Both the position numbers and the translations under genes were made by a program. The notes beneath the pieces are model-generated. The model worked only from the letters and a program-made list of their open reading frames with translations. It was not told the DNA's origin and made no database searches. Below, piece by piece: positions 53,513 to 63,703 of a DNA stretch of 64,000 bases. Positions within the stretch are counted from its first letter, which is position 1, and each line of letters starts with the position of its first letter. Origin of the DNA: an uncultured Gammaproteobacteria bacterium (GTDB lineage Bacteria > Pseudomonadota > Gammaproteobacteria > Arenicellales > JAANXG01); assembly GCA_947258975.1 (NCBI GenBank), contig CAMYKK010000002.1, forward strand, positions 62,001 to 126,000, read 5' to 3'.

Positions 53513-55600
53513 ATGAATCAATCAAGACAATCCAATCGCCTGATCGATGAGACCAGCCCATATTTGTTACAACACGCCCGCAATCCGGTGGACTGGTATC
53601 CGTGGGGCGACCAGGCGCTTTCCAAGGCCCAGGCCGAAGCACGGCCGATACTTGTATCCATTGGCTACTCGGCGTGCCACTGGTGTCACGTGATGGAACA
53701 TGAATCTTTCGAAGACGAACAAGTAGCGCAGTACATGAATCAACATTACGTGTGCATAAAAGTGGATCGCGAGGAAAGGCCGGATCTTGACAAGATCTAT
53801 CAGACCGCACACCAGTTGCTAACCCAAAGACCCGGTGGATGGCCACTCAACGTGGTCATTAGCCCGTTTGATCATGTGCCGTTCTTCGCGGGGACTTATT
53901 TCCCAAAACAACCACGTCACGGCATGCCGGGTTTTGTCGAAGTACTCGAACGTATCACCGATTACTACCAAAATCACAAAGACCGGCTTGGCGAGCACGG
54001 TGAAGCGTTTAAGAACGCTTTCGCTCAGATCGAAGCCGATTCCAAGAGCCGGGGCAGTATCGATCCTGATGTCCTGGATCGGGCATTCGAACAATTAACC
54101 AGCCAGTACGATCCGGTCCACGGTGGGTTCGGTGCGGCGCCCAAGTTTCCCCATCCCACCAATCTGGAAGTGTGTTTGCGCCACTGGGCCCGCTACCGGG
54201 ACAAACGCAGCCCCGATAGCAAGGGTTTGCTTATCGTGCGGCACACCTTGCAGTCCATGGCCGAGGGCGGCCTGTATGATCAATTAGGTGGTGGATTTTG
54301 CCGGTATTCGGTGGATGATCGATGGATGATCCCGCATTTCGAGAAGATGCTGTATGACAACGCGCAACTGCTGCCATTGTTTGCCGACGCGTGGCTTGCG
54401 AGTGGCGACGCCTCGTTTCGCGATGTAGCCGTTGCAACCGGCTCGTGGGTGCTACGTGACATGCAGTCATCGGAGGGAGGTTATTATTCGACACTGGATG
54501 CCGATTCGGAGGGCGTGGAAGGTAAGTTCTATGCGTGGACGACGGACGAACTGAAAGACCAATTGACTGAAGACGAGTGGTCGGTCGCCGAAATTCGTTT
54601 TGGGCTTCGTGGACTGCCGAATTTCGAGGGCAAGTGGCACCTCAATGTCAGCACACCACTCGACGTCGTTGCTCAACGTTGCGGGATTGATCACGAACGA
54701 ACCAAGGCGTTATTGGATTCTGGTAGAGAGAAATTACTGCAGCTACGCAATCAGCGGCAGTGGCCGGGCCGCGATGAAAAAGTTCTTACCGCTTGGAATG
54801 GCTTGATGATCGCGGGCATGGCGCACGCCGGCCGCATTTTGGAACGTGATGATTTTGTGCGGTCGGCGGAACAGGCCTTCGACTTCGTCCGCCACACTTT
54901 GTGGCGGAAAGAACGCCTCCAGGCCACTACCAAAGACGGCAAGACCCATCTGAACGCGTACTTGGATGACTATGTGTTCATGGTGCATGCTGCCTTGGAA
55001 TTAGTACAAGCACGCTGGCGTGATGGCGATCTTGAATTTGCCATCGCGTTGACCGATATCATCTTGCAGCATTTCGTAGACGATCGGTACGGTGGTTTCT
55101 ACTTCACTTCCGACGACCACGAAAAGCTCTTGTATCGGCACAAGCCCACCCAGGATGACGCCATGCCCTCCGGGAACGGTGTCGCGGCGCTGGTGTTGTC
55201 GCGCTTGGGGCATGTCTTGGGGGAACCGAAATATCTTCGCGCCGCTGAGAAAACCTTGAGCGCGCTATCCGCAAGTCTGAAGAATTACCCATCAGCCCAC
55301 GGCGCGTTGCTGCTGGCCGCCGAGGAGTATCTGTACCCTCCCGAGATCGTCATACTGCGCGGAGAAAAATCAGCGCTCAAAGACGCCACGCGCATGTACC
55401 AACAAGGCTATGCCCCGCGTCGTATAGTGGTGACTATCCCGAGTAGCGCATCATCGTTACCGGGTATACTCAAGGAGCGCGCCATACGCGCGCCAATGAC
55501 CGCCTATGTGTGCTCCGGGCATCAATGTTCAGACCCCATTGTGTCATTGCAGGAATTGCGTTCACATCTAGAACAAACTACAGTCGATCCCATCGGATGA
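53513..55600 (+). CDS. Thioredoxin-domain protein of the YyaL/SSP411 family
   Basis: About 695 residues from the ATG at 53513; the open frame extends 75 bases upstream but the family starts near '[20 protein letters not shown]'. Residues 1-165 are a thioredoxin-like domain with the '[17 protein letters not shown]' active-site variant (CHWC), and the remaining 500 residues form an (alpha/alpha)6 glycosidase-like barrel ('[20 protein letters not shown]', '[20 protein letters not shown]', '[20 protein letters not shown]'). Family members are widespread from bacteria to human SPATA20, and their function is not known. The protein is presumably cytoplasmic. Confidence 0.93.
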   Translation: MNQSRQSNRLIDETSPYLLQHARNPVDWYPWGDQALSKAQAEARPILVSIGYSACHWCHVMEHESFEDEQVAQYMNQHYVCIKVDREERPDLDKIYQTAHQLLTQRPGGWPLNVVISPFDHVPFFAGTYFPKQPRHGMPGFVEVLERITDYYQNHKDRLGEHGEAFKNAFAQIEADSKSRGSIDPDVLDRAFEQLTSQYDPVHGGFGAAPKFPHPTNLEVCLRHWARYRDKRSPDSKGLLIVRHTLQSMAEGGLYDQLGGGFCRYSVDDRWMIPHFEKMLYDNAQLLPLFADAWLASGDASFRDVAVATGSWVLRDMQSSEGGYYSTLDADSEGVEGKFYAWTTDELKDQLTEDEWSVAEIRFGLRGLPNFEGKWHLNVSTPLDVVAQRCGIDHERTKALLDSGREKLLQLRNQRQWPGRDEKVLTAWNGLMIAGMAHAGRILERDDFVRSAEQAFDFVRHTLWRKERLQATTKDGKTHLNAYLDDYVFMVHAALELVQARWRDGDLEFAIALTDIILQHFVDDRYGGFYFTSDDHEKLLYRHKPTQDDAMPSGNGVAALVLSRLGHVLGEPKYLRAAEKTLSALSASLKNYPSAHGALLLAAEEYLYPPEIVILRGEKSALKDATRMYQQGYAPRRIVVTIPSSASSLPGILKERAIRAPMTAYVCSGHQCSDPIVSLQELRSHLEQTTVDPIG

Positions 55601-55640
55601 TTTCGTAAGAACAACATCATTTAGGAACTAAGGAGTGTGC

Positions 55641-56459
55641 ATGAATAGCCGGCGACAAACCCTGGCAATAGCCACAATCTTGTTCAGCACGACCGTCTGT
55701 GCTGACACTACAATCGAGTTCTCGGTCGGTGAAGCGGGGTCAGCGCAAACCCGACCGCAAATTGCGTACATCAAGGACGGAGCCTTATTTGTTAAGGGCG
55801 CCGGCGGTGATCCGCAGATAGATTTGTTATTCAAACGCGAACGCTCGTCGATAACGATAATCAATCACGGTGAGCGGAGTTACATGAACTTCGACGAACA
55901 AAAAATCAGCGAGCTAAGCGATCGTGCGCAGGGGATGATGTCGATGGTGCAGAAACAGTTGGCTGACAATCTCGCCAATCTGCCGCCGGACCAAGCTGCG
56001 CGCATGAAGGAGATGATGGGTAACTTTGGAGTGCCGGCGGGCGGTGCACCCCCTCCGCCAAAGAAAGAACTGATCAAGCGGGGCTTCATGACCATTAACA
56101 ACATGAAGTGCCAACAGATTGACTTGCTTAGCAACAGTCAAAAAGTCGCCCAGCTATGTGTGGCTGATCCTTCGGAATTGAATCTGCCGGGAGATGACTA
56201 CCAAACAATCAAGGCAATGCAGGCGTTTGGAGAGCGGTTATCACAAAAGGCCAGTAAAATCAGTGGACAGTTCGCTGGTTCAGTACCCGACTTCAGCGGC
56301 ATCCAGATCGAAGGTCTGCCGGTGGAAATGAAGAGCTTTTCTGATCCAGTGTCATCGGTGATGACCGTCACCAAGGTCGTAGGCGGCGTCGGCAACGCCG
56401 CTATGGCGGTACCCGATGGTTATAACCCCCGCCAACTTCCGTCGCTGCCGGCAATGTGA
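55641..56459 (+). CDS. Secreted DUF4412-like protein
   Basis: About 272 residues from the ATG at 55641, chosen because AAGGAG lies five bases upstream; the GTG at 55635 is less likely. A signal peptide ('TLAIATILFSTTVCAD') is followed by a beta-rich domain: 'DGALFVKGAGGDPQIDLLFK', 'SITIINHGERSYMNFDEQKI', then a Met-rich helical stretch, 'FMTINNMKCQQIDLLSNSQK', and 'VEMKSFSDPVSSVMTVTKVV' near the end. Such DUF4412-type proteins are periplasmic with unknown role. It follows the YyaL-type gene closely (41 bases) and may share its transcript. Confidence 0.72.
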   Translation: MNSRRQTLAIATILFSTTVCADTTIEFSVGEAGSAQTRPQIAYIKDGALFVKGAGGDPQIDLLFKRERSSITIINHGERSYMNFDEQKISELSDRAQGMMSMVQKQLADNLANLPPDQAARMKEMMGNFGVPAGGAPPPPKKELIKRGFMTINNMKCQQIDLLSNSQKVAQLCVADPSELNLPGDDYQTIKAMQAFGERLSQKASKISGQFAGSVPDFSGIQIEGLPVEMKSFSDPVSSVMTVTKVVGGVGNAAMAVPDGYNPRQLPSLPAM

Positions 56460-56538
56460 GCGGGAAAATTGGATCGCATCGCATGCGTTGATTACCGGCG
56501 ACGGGGGATGACAGGCTCGTAGTCCAGGCCGGGGTTGC

Positions 56539-58101
56539 TCATGCGACGACTTCGCTGACCCCGCCACGCCGGGGATCCCCCTCCCCCCATAACTGTCCGC
56601 TGCTGTCACGCATCACGGTGTGAGTGCCACCGAAGAATAAATTGCGATCATCGAACACGCGATGCTGCGGAAACTCGGCGGTTAGTTGTGAGACCACCCT
56701 GGGATCCAGACCGCCTTCGATGTTCAAGACATCGCCCTCGATATGAATTCGCGGATGACACACTGCGGCAACCAGGTCCATGTCGTAATCGATCAGGTTG
56801 ATCAACAACTGCAATAATGCGGTGCGAATACGATTCGAGCCCCCCGATCCGGTAGCGACGATATGACCACTGGGAAACAACGCGATAGTTGGCGCCATCA
56901 TAGAGCTCATGCGTTGGCAGGGTTGCCACAGATGGAATCCCGCAGGATTTACATCCTCCTCACCCAGCATGTTGTTCAGCATAACCCCGGAACCGGGGAT
57001 TATGGTGCCGCAACCCTCACCGTTGGATATCGTCATCGTGGCGACGTTCCCCGCGCCGTCAATCACGCTGATTTGGGTTGTGCCGCGAAACGCGCGACGG
57101 TGATTGAGAACCTGGGTCCTGTAGGAATCGATGAATGATGCGCTGAGCAATCCCCGCGCGGCGGATTCGTTGAACTCGACGCCCGCGGTTTCCATACACG
57201 CGATCCTCGCGAACGAGGTCTGCAGCATCACCTCGGCCAACAGTCGCAGATAGGTGTAGCCACCTGCCGCGAGCTCGCCGATACCCACGTCCATCAGCAA
57301 GCGAAGCCCAAAATCGATCAATGAACCCCCGGCACTGGGGGGCGGATTGAGCAAAAGATGCGCTTCCTTATAGCGGGTCGGTAGTGGTTTTCGCAGTTCG
57401 ACGCGATAGGTCTCGAAATCCTGGCGGGTCAGATGGCCGCCCCCGGCGGCGCACATCCGGGCTGCGCATTGTGCGATCTCACCACGATAAAACAAGTCAT
57501 CCCCCTCGATGGCCAACATCTCCATGGTATCGGCGAGATCTCGAAACTTTAATGTCTCTCCCTCGGTCGCAATATGAGCCGCAAGCTCGCGACTTTCGAA
57601 CCATGACTTGGCAGAGGGAGTCATGTAGATCGGTTGCACCAGGGTGAAGATATAGGCTTGAAACGCGTTCACCGTGATTCCTTCACGAGCCGCCTCCACC
57701 GCCGGCTGCACGAGCTCCCGCATCGGTAGACTGCCCAATTGCCGATGGACGTCGAACATGCCGCGCACACAACCGGGCACCGCGCATGCACCCAGCCCCA
57801 CGTGAAACTCCTGCTGCGCACTGCCAAAGTCGACGACTACTGGGAAAAAATCGAGCTCTGATAGCGATCTCTGGATGCCGGGAGTCTGTGTGAAAAAATC
57901 GAATACCTTGGCGACACCGCGGGTGTTGCGGGCAAGCGCGAACCCGCCGCCGCCAAGAGAGGCCAGTACCGGCTCCACCACGCAGGCCATAAAAAATGCG
58001 GCGATGGCGGCGTCGAAGGCGTTACCGCCCGCACGCAGCATCGCCGTGGCGGCCCCCACGGTACGGGGATGTCCGGCCGCAACCACGCCTTTTGCAGCCA
58101 T
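56539..58101 (-). CDS. Gamma-glutamyltransferase-family protein
   Basis: A protein of about 520 residues from the ATG at 58101 (GAGAGAC just upstream); the open frame extends to 58203 but would overlap the divergent icd start. Gamma-glutamyltransferases hydrolyse or transfer gamma-glutamyl groups from glutathione. The precursor self-cleaves before a threonine; here the site reads 'RGTTQISVIDGAGNVATM' near residue 339, where the family consensus is TTHxSVVD. The His is replaced by Gln. 'GGNAFDAAIAAFFMACVVEP' and 'GEGCGTIIPGSGVMLNNMLG' are other family signatures. There is no signal peptide, so unlike E. coli GGT it probably works in the cytoplasm. It pairs logically with the 5-oxoprolinase at 11.7 kb. 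Confidence 0.88.
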   Translation of the reverse strand: MAAKGVVAAGHPRTVGAATAMLRAGGNAFDAAIAAFFMACVVEPVLASLGGGGFALARNTRGVAKVFDFFTQTPGIQRSLSELDFFPVVVDFGSAQQEFHVGLGACAVPGCVRGMFDVHRQLGSLPMRELVQPAVEAAREGITVNAFQAYIFTLVQPIYMTPSAKSWFESRELAAHIATEGETLKFRDLADTMEMLAIEGDDLFYRGEIAQCAARMCAAGGGHLTRQDFETYRVELRKPLPTRYKEAHLLLNPPPSAGGSLIDFGLRLLMDVGIGELAAGGYTYLRLLAEVMLQTSFARIACMETAGVEFNESAARGLLSASFIDSYRTQVLNHRRAFRGTTQISVIDGAGNVATMTISNGEGCGTIIPGSGVMLNNMLGEEDVNPAGFHLWQPCQRMSSMMAPTIALFPSGHIVATGSGGSNRIRTALLQLLINLIDYDMDLVAAVCHPRIHIEGDVLNIEGGLDPRVVSQLTAEFPQHRVFDDRNLFFGGTHTVMRDSSGQLWGEGDPRRGGVSEVVA

Positions 58102-58161
58102 CGTTAGTCTCTCGGTAAATAAATCATATCTAAAGAGCGTTCTTATGCGCAGATTAATCGA

Positions 58162-58167
58162 TATAAT
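58162..58167 (+). promoter_or_regulatory. Candidate -10 box of the icd-CBS promoter
   Basis: A consensus TATAAT, 60 bases upstream of the icd ATG at 58227, in the divergent region with the gamma-glutamyltransferase gene. No good -35 hexamer is found at 16-18 bases upstream ('ttctta' is the best), so recognition by the main sigma factor would depend on an activator. Confidence 0.4.
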
Positions 58168-58226
58168 AGGGGGTCTTCTTGCTTTCACAACCCTATCCAA
58201 CAATCAGGCATAAAGAAAAGTCAACA

Positions 58227-59993
58227 ATGGCATATCAACATATCAAGATTCCAGATTCTGGCGAAAGAATCACCATCAAGAACGGCAAACTCCATGTACC
58301 AGACCAGGCAATTGTGGGTTATGTAGAGGGGGATGGCATCGGCCCCGACATCACCAATGCCAGCCTCAGAGTGTGGGATGCCGCGGTCGAGAAGGCGTAT
58401 GCAGGCAAGCGCAAGATTCACTGGTGCGAAATGTATTTAGGCGAAAAGGCCGCTGCCCTTTATGACGGAGATTATTTTCCCAACGAGACACTCGATGCGA
58501 TACGCGACGTAGTAGTGGCAATAAAAGGCCCGCTGACAACGCCGGTAGGCGGTGGTTTTCGCTCGCTCAATGTGTCACTTCGCCAGGAACTGGATCTGTA
58601 TGCGTGCGTGCGTCCAGTTCGCTACTATCAAAGCGTACCCTCGCCCATGAAGGCGCCTGAGCAGGTCGATGTGGTCATCTTTCGCGAAAACACCGAGGAC
58701 GTCTATGCCGGCATCGAATACCAAAGTGGGAGCGAAGAAAACGAAAGACTGGCCAAGTTCCTGCGTGAAGAGATGGGGGCACAGTTTTTCGAACAAGCGG
58801 GGCTGGGCGTTAAACCGATCAGTCCATTTGGTTCAAAGCGCCTGATCCGCAAGGCACTCCAGTATGCGATCGACAACCACCGCGAGAGCGTGACCTTGGT
58901 ACACAAAGGAAACATCATGAAATTCACGGAAGGGGCTTTTCGCAATTGGGGGTATGAATTGGTAAAGGAGGAGTTCGCTGACGAAGTCATTACGGAGGAG
59001 GAATTATACAATATCCATGGGGGTAAACGTCCTCTAGACAAGGTCGTCATCAAGGACCGGATCGCCGATATCATTTTTCAGCTTCTGCAACTGCGGCCAG
59101 CGGAGTTTGACGTGCTCGCGACCATGAACCTCAACGGAGACTACCTGTCCGACGCGGTGGCGGCCGAAGTGGGCGGCGTAGGCATCGCGCCGGGCGCCAA
59201 CATCGGGGATGATGCGGCGGTGTTTGAGGCCACCCATGGCACCGCACCCAAATACTCCAACCAAAATAAGGTCAATCCCAGCTCATTATTATTGTCAGGG
59301 GTGATGATGCTCGAGTACATGGGTTGGAAAGAAGCTGCGGACCTAATCAATGCCGCTTATCCCAAGGTAATCGGGGACAAGTTCGTCACCTACGATTTCG
59401 CCAGACAAATGGATGGAGCTCATACGGTGTCGACGAGCACCTTCGCCGATGCCCTGATCGCGAAAATCACCGGCGACGCCGAGGACCTTGCCCGCTTCGA
59501 ACGGGAACGCCGTGAGGCCCTGGAGGCGGAACGCAAGGCCCGCGAAGAGAGGCGTATCGCCAATCCTCTGGAAGCCATGAAGGAGTCCGGACGCCATCCG
59601 AGCACTGCCGCCGGTGTTATGTCACCGGTAATCAGCGTGCCCTCCGATACCAGCGTCGAAGATGCCATGCACAAGATGCGTGAGGCGGACATCAGCTATG
59701 TATTGGTCCAGCCCAATAACGCCGGCGAATGGGGCATTATGACCAAACGCGATGTTGTCACGAAAATTGTGGGTCGTGAGCAGTCTACGACTAAGGTGAA
59801 AGTGGACAAAATTACCAGCCGGCCGTTGTTGACGGTGCCTGCCGACGCAAACTTGAGGACGGTGTCGTCGATAATGTCGCAGCACAATATCCGGCGCGTG
59901 GTAGTCGAGGCAAAACAGATGCCGGTCGGAGTCGTGTCGGACACCGATTTGTTTGAGATCGTCGAGGAGTTCGGCTGGGGACTAGAGGAATAA
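58227..59993 (+). CDS. icd: NADP-type isocitrate dehydrogenase fused to a CBS-domain pair
   Basis: 588 residues from the ATG at 58227. Residues about 1-415 are a complete bacterial isocitrate dehydrogenase: '[20 protein letters not shown]' has the substrate-binding Arg/Ser, with the serine that AceK phosphorylates in E. coli, then '[20 protein letters not shown]' and '[16 protein letters not shown]'. The APKY, KVNP and TYDFxR residues match the NADP-specific E. coli enzyme. Residues about 425-460 are a charged helix ('[19 protein letters not shown]'). About 470-588 form two CBS motifs ('[20 protein letters not shown]', '[20 protein letters not shown]'). CBS pairs normally bind adenosine nucleotides, so this looks like a TCA enzyme under energy-charge control. 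The plain enzyme is about 415-420 residues; the extension is unusual. Confidence 0.93.
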   Translation: MAYQHIKIPDSGERITIKNGKLHVPDQAIVGYVEGDGIGPDITNASLRVWDAAVEKAYAGKRKIHWCEMYLGEKAAALYDGDYFPNETLDAIRDVVVAIKGPLTTPVGGGFRSLNVSLRQELDLYACVRPVRYYQSVPSPMKAPEQVDVVIFRENTEDVYAGIEYQSGSEENERLAKFLREEMGAQFFEQAGLGVKPISPFGSKRLIRKALQYAIDNHRESVTLVHKGNIMKFTEGAFRNWGYELVKEEFADEVITEEELYNIHGGKRPLDKVVIKDRIADIIFQLLQLRPAEFDVLATMNLNGDYLSDAVAAEVGGVGIAPGANIGDDAAVFEATHGTAPKYSNQNKVNPSSLLLSGVMMLEYMGWKEAADLINAAYPKVIGDKFVTYDFARQMDGAHTVSTSTFADALIAKITGDAEDLARFERERREALEAERKAREERRIANPLEAMKESGRHPSTAAGVMSPVISVPSDTSVEDAMHKMREADISYVLVQPNNAGEWGIMTKRDVVTKIVGREQSTTKVKVDKITSRPLLTVPADANLRTVSSIMSQHNIRRVVVEAKQMPVGVVSDTDLFEIVEEFGWGLEE

Positions 59994-60000
59994 GCCCAAA

Positions 60001-60942
60001 TTACGGATTAGGGACATAGCGTTTCCCGTTCCGTACGTGATTCTGTTTGGATGTGCGTGGGTCATCCCAGGCAATGCCCTCGTCGGGAATGTCCTGGCGT
60101 GTGCTGTGGAGGGCCATAGCGCCCGCTCCCGCCACCATCACGGCGCCCGCTATCGCCACCAGATCCCACAGTTCGCCCCAGAATAGCCAGCCGAGGAAGG
60201 CACCGAAGATGACCGAGGAATAGGTAAAGATCCCCACCCGGGACGCGGGCGCGGAGGCATAACCGCGGGTCATGCACAACTGCGCGAGCGTTGCCAGCGG
60301 TCCGATAGTCAGTAATAAACCCCATTGTCCGGGGGTGGGTGTCTGCCACCCCCAAAGTAGCGGTACCGCGGAGACGGCAGCGGCTATCCCCGCAAAATAG
60401 AAGACGATCCGCACTACGGGCTCGGTACTCGACAAACGCCTGATTGCCACCTTCGCCAGTGCCGCCATCGCGCTGCCGGCCAAGGCGACCAACATGACCA
60501 GGTTGAGATCGAGGGTAGGTCTGATAATCAGGAACACGCCAGCGGAACCTACCAGCAGGGCAAAACGGACCAACCGGGAAAGCCGCTCTTGCAGCCAGAG
60601 GAACGCTACTACCGGTATCAATATCGGGGTCGTCAATTTCAGCAGCATCGCATCCGCAAGCTTGATATGAGCGATGGTATAGAAAAAACAATACATCGCC
60701 ACCACCCCCGCCAAACCACGTACGAGGTGTAGATGAAATACCCGCGTCTTTAGGCCGGGCACGCCGGCACGCATGAGCAGAGGGATCAACGCCAACAACC
60801 CGAACAGGTTACGGAAGAACACGATCATCTCATTTGACAGCCCGTCGGCCACGAATTTGATGATCGCCCCCATTGCGGCAATCAGGAATTCGGACGCAAT
60901 AATGAACAGCGCGCCACGCGCGATACTTTGCGAATAGACCAA
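60001..60942 (-). CDS. EamA/DMT-family transporter
   Basis: A 313-residue protein with about ten hydrophobic helices and the two-repeat EamA arrangement ('EFLIAAMGAIIKFVADGLSN', 'LVRGLAGVVAMYCFFYTIAH', 'FTYSSVIFGAFLGWLFWGEL'). Members export or exchange metabolites such as amino acids, nucleotide sugars or drugs; the substrate is not deducible. It converges on the icd-CBS gene (7 bases between stops). Confidence 0.88.
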   Translation of the reverse strand: MVYSQSIARGALFIIASEFLIAAMGAIIKFVADGLSNEMIVFFRNLFGLLALIPLLMRAGVPGLKTRVFHLHLVRGLAGVVAMYCFFYTIAHIKLADAMLLKLTTPILIPVVAFLWLQERLSRLVRFALLVGSAGVFLIIRPTLDLNLVMLVALAGSAMAALAKVAIRRLSSTEPVVRIVFYFAGIAAAVSAVPLLWGWQTPTPGQWGLLLTIGPLATLAQLCMTRGYASAPASRVGIFTYSSVIFGAFLGWLFWGELWDLVAIAGAVMVAGAGAMALHSTRQDIPDEGIAWDDPRTSKQNHVRNGKRYVPNP

Positions 60943-61041
60943 CAGGCAGCGCCTTGAAGCGAAGAATGGGGGCCGAATGTTACACCAGGTTACAGATCAC
61001 CCCTATTTCCCCATCGCTACGGGATGAGCTGATATTCCGGG

Positions 61042-63084
61042 CTAGTCGCTTTCCTTGTTCTGATACTTGCTCACCATTTCCTTTTGAATGGTGGCCGGAG
61101 TCTGTTCGTAATGGCTGATTTCCATGGTAAATGAACCTTCGCCACCGGTCATCGATTTCAAGCGCGATTGGTAATCGCTCAACTCCGCCAACGGTACTTG
61201 CCCTTTGACGGTGACCATGCCGCCGGACACAACGTCAGTGTTGGAAACCCGCCCTCGTCGCGAGGACAGATCACCGGTGATATCACCCATATGATCATTC
61301 GCGATTGTGATCTCGAGGTTGACGATCGGCTCCAGCACAATCGGCTTGGCTTTCGAAATAGCGTCGATGAAAGCCTTGCGACCTGCGGTGATAAACGAGA
61401 TCTCATTGGAATCCACGGTATGGTATTTGCCGTCGTACACCGTGACCCTGATGTCTTGAACCGGGAAACCGGCGATGGCGCCGGAGCCCAGTAACTGCCG
61501 CACGCCTTTCTCGACCGAGGGTATATAACCCGAGGGAATCACACCACCCACTACCTTATTCACGAACTCAAAGCCGCTCCCACGGTCCAGGGGTTCCACA
61601 TTCAAGTACACTTCCCCAAACTGACCCGCGCCACCGGTTTGCTTCTTGTGCCGGTGATGCCCCTCCGCCTTCTTGGTGATCGTCTCACGATACGGCACCG
61701 TTGGCGGCTTGGTCTGGACCGACACGTTGTAGAGCTCCTCCATGCGCTCTATGGCGGTACGTAAATGCAAATCGCCCAATCCGCGCAAAACGGTTTCATT
61801 TGCCGCCGAATCGCGTTCAATCTTGATGCAAGGATCTTCCTCCGACAGCTTTTCCAGGGCTTCTGAAAGCTTTTGCTCTTCACCGCGCTTCTCCGCCAAT
61901 ACCGCAAGTCCGGCCAGGGGCATGGGGAAATTCATCGGTTTAAGATGCACGTCGTCCTCATCGTGGAAGTTATGCAAAATGCCATTAAATCGAACGTCCG
62001 GCACCTTGGCAATTGCGCAGATGTCACCGGGAATGCCTTGGGGAATCTCATCGTTCTTCTTTCCCTGCAACGCGAACAAATGACCTACCTTGAATGCCTT
62101 GCGGCCGTCGTTGATAAACAACTCACTATCCTTGTCAACCGTACCCTGATAAATGCGAAAGATACCCAGTTTCCCAACGTACGGATCGAAAGTAACTTTG
62201 AAAACGTGTGCAAGAATGTGGCTGTCTGGATCCGGCTTCAATTCGATCGATATCTCATCAGAACCATTCAACTTGACGAGTGCCGGCGGGTTTCCCTCTG
62301 TGGGATTGGGCAATAGTTTCGCAACAATATCCAAAAATTCCTTGATCCCGGTTCCGGTTTCCGCCGAGACAAAACAAACAGGGACCAAGTGCCCTTCGCG
62401 CAAGGCCTTTTCAAAGGCGTCGTGCAGCTGCTCGGGGGCAATTTCTCCCTGTTCAAGGTACATCTCCATCAATTCCTCATCCACCTCTACGGTTTGATCA
62501 ATCACTGCAGTGTGTGCGTCAGCGACCGACAAGAAATCTGATTCGCCGGAGGGATTAAAGAAACAATCAACCACTTCAGTGGCGCCTTTGGACGGCAGGT
62601 TGATGGCCAGGCACTCCTTTCCGAACGCCTCCTGGATCGACTTGAACACCGCCTCCAAATTGACCTCTTCCGCATCAATTTTGTTGACGACAATCATTCG
62701 GCACAGACTTTGTTCACTCGCCCAGTCCATGAGCCGCCGGGCCAACATCTCGACCCCATGTTGGGCGTTGATCACGACGGCCATGGTCTCCACCGCCGGT
62801 AACACACTCAAGGTCTGACCAAGAAAATCCGGGTATCCGGGGGTGTCGATGACATTGATGTGCTTAGCGCCGTAATCCAGGTTGACCACAGTCGACCGCA
62901 GGGAATGTTGGTGTTTTTGTTCCAGTGGGTCGAAGTCAGAGACTGTGGTCCCCCGGGTAACACTTCCTGCGTTATTGATCGCCCCCGCGTGCTTTAGCAG
63001 GGCTTCGGTTAACGAAGTTTTACCCGAGCCGGCGTGACCAACAAGGGCCACATTCCGGATATCTTTGGTGGTATAACCGGACAT
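61042..63084 (-). CDS. Elongation factor G paralogue (FusA2-like)
   Basis: About 680 residues from the ATG at 63084 (GGAG upstream; the open frame continues to 63138). G1 'VALVGHAGSGKTSLTEALLK', G3 'DTPGYPDF' and G4 'VVNKIDAEEV' are present, and the EF-G domains II-V follow: 'GAGQFGEVYLNVEPLDRGSG', 'VVGGVIPSGYIPSVEKGVRQ', 'ANDHMGDITGDLSSRRGRVS'. The switch I region ('GTTVSDFDPLEQKHQHSLRS') differs from true EF-G ('GATxMDWMEQEQERGITI'), as in EF-G-like proteins. Such EF-G-like proteins may work in ribosome recycling or stress rather than bulk elongation. It is not next to rpsLG or tufA, which supports a paralogue. Confidence 0.92.
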   Translation of the reverse strand: MSGYTTKDIRNVALVGHAGSGKTSLTEALLKHAGAINNAGSVTRGTTVSDFDPLEQKHQHSLRSTVVNLDYGAKHINVIDTPGYPDFLGQTLSVLPAVETMAVVINAQHGVEMLARRLMDWASEQSLCRMIVVNKIDAEEVNLEAVFKSIQEAFGKECLAINLPSKGATEVVDCFFNPSGESDFLSVADAHTAVIDQTVEVDEELMEMYLEQGEIAPEQLHDAFEKALREGHLVPVCFVSAETGTGIKEFLDIVAKLLPNPTEGNPPALVKLNGSDEISIELKPDPDSHILAHVFKVTFDPYVGKLGIFRIYQGTVDKDSELFINDGRKAFKVGHLFALQGKKNDEIPQGIPGDICAIAKVPDVRFNGILHNFHDEDDVHLKPMNFPMPLAGLAVLAEKRGEEQKLSEALEKLSEEDPCIKIERDSAANETVLRGLGDLHLRTAIERMEELYNVSVQTKPPTVPYRETITKKAEGHHRHKKQTGGAGQFGEVYLNVEPLDRGSGFEFVNKVVGGVIPSGYIPSVEKGVRQLLGSGAIAGFPVQDIRVTVYDGKYHTVDSNEISFITAGRKAFIDAISKAKPIVLEPIVNLEITIANDHMGDITGDLSSRRGRVSNTDVVSGGMVTVKGQVPLAELSDYQSRLKSMTGGEGSFTMEISHYEQTPATIQKEMVSKYQNKESD

Positions 63085-63240
63085 AAGCATCTCCATCCGT
63101 TTCGTTGTCGTCGTGTCGGCTCTATGGCCGCTGCACACGTAGCCTAAACCAAGCGTCCAAGGCTATCAAACCGATTGGATGCGGGAGCACCGTCCGGGAC
63201 CCCGCGCCCGGGCGGGTTAATCCCGATCCGTAACCTGGCT

Positions 63241-63624
63241 TTAAGTACCCGCCAACGGCTCCCACAACTCGATCTTATTCCCCTCCGGATCCATGACCCA
63301 CGCGAAAATCCCCTCCGGGTGTTCCTTAGGCCCCGTCACCTCCAGACCTGACTCACGAAGCTCATCGATGAGCTCCCCGAGGTTGTGCACCCGATAGTTG
63401 ATCATGAAGGACGCACTGCTGGGCTTGAAATACTCGGTGTCCCGGGGGAACGGCCCCCAAACGGTATACTCGGATTTTTCCGGATCATCGGGATCGCGCC
63501 ACTCGAAAATGGCGCCGGCTTCGTCACTCGCTTCGATACCGAGGTGCGATTCATACCAAGCTTTGAGTCTGTCCGGGTCCCTCGCTTTGAAGAAGATCCC
63601 CCCAATTCCGGTCACCTTTTTCAT
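63241..63624 (-). CDS. VOC-family (glyoxalase/dioxygenase fold) protein
   Basis: A 127-residue protein of two beta-alpha-beta-beta-beta units: 'KVTGIGGIFFKARDPDRLKA' with 'WYESHLGIEASDE', and the C-terminal 'GIFAWVMDPEGNKIELWEP' with the conserved Glu. Catalytic function is not assignable; members include glyoxalases, dioxygenases and antibiotic-resistance proteins. Encoded alone between the EF-G paralogue and a PfkB kinase, all leftward. Confidence 0.85.
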   Translation of the reverse strand: MKKVTGIGGIFFKARDPDRLKAWYESHLGIEASDEAGAIFEWRDPDDPEKSEYTVWGPFPRDTEYFKPSSASFMINYRVHNLGELIDELRESGLEVTGPKEHPEGIFAWVMDPEGNKIELWEPLAGT

Positions 63625-63703
63625 GATCTCACCACCGAAGTCTTGTCATATTTAATAGTCGTGAACATAGCAGAGTCGTGTCAATTTGCAATGCCACTGT
63701 ACC

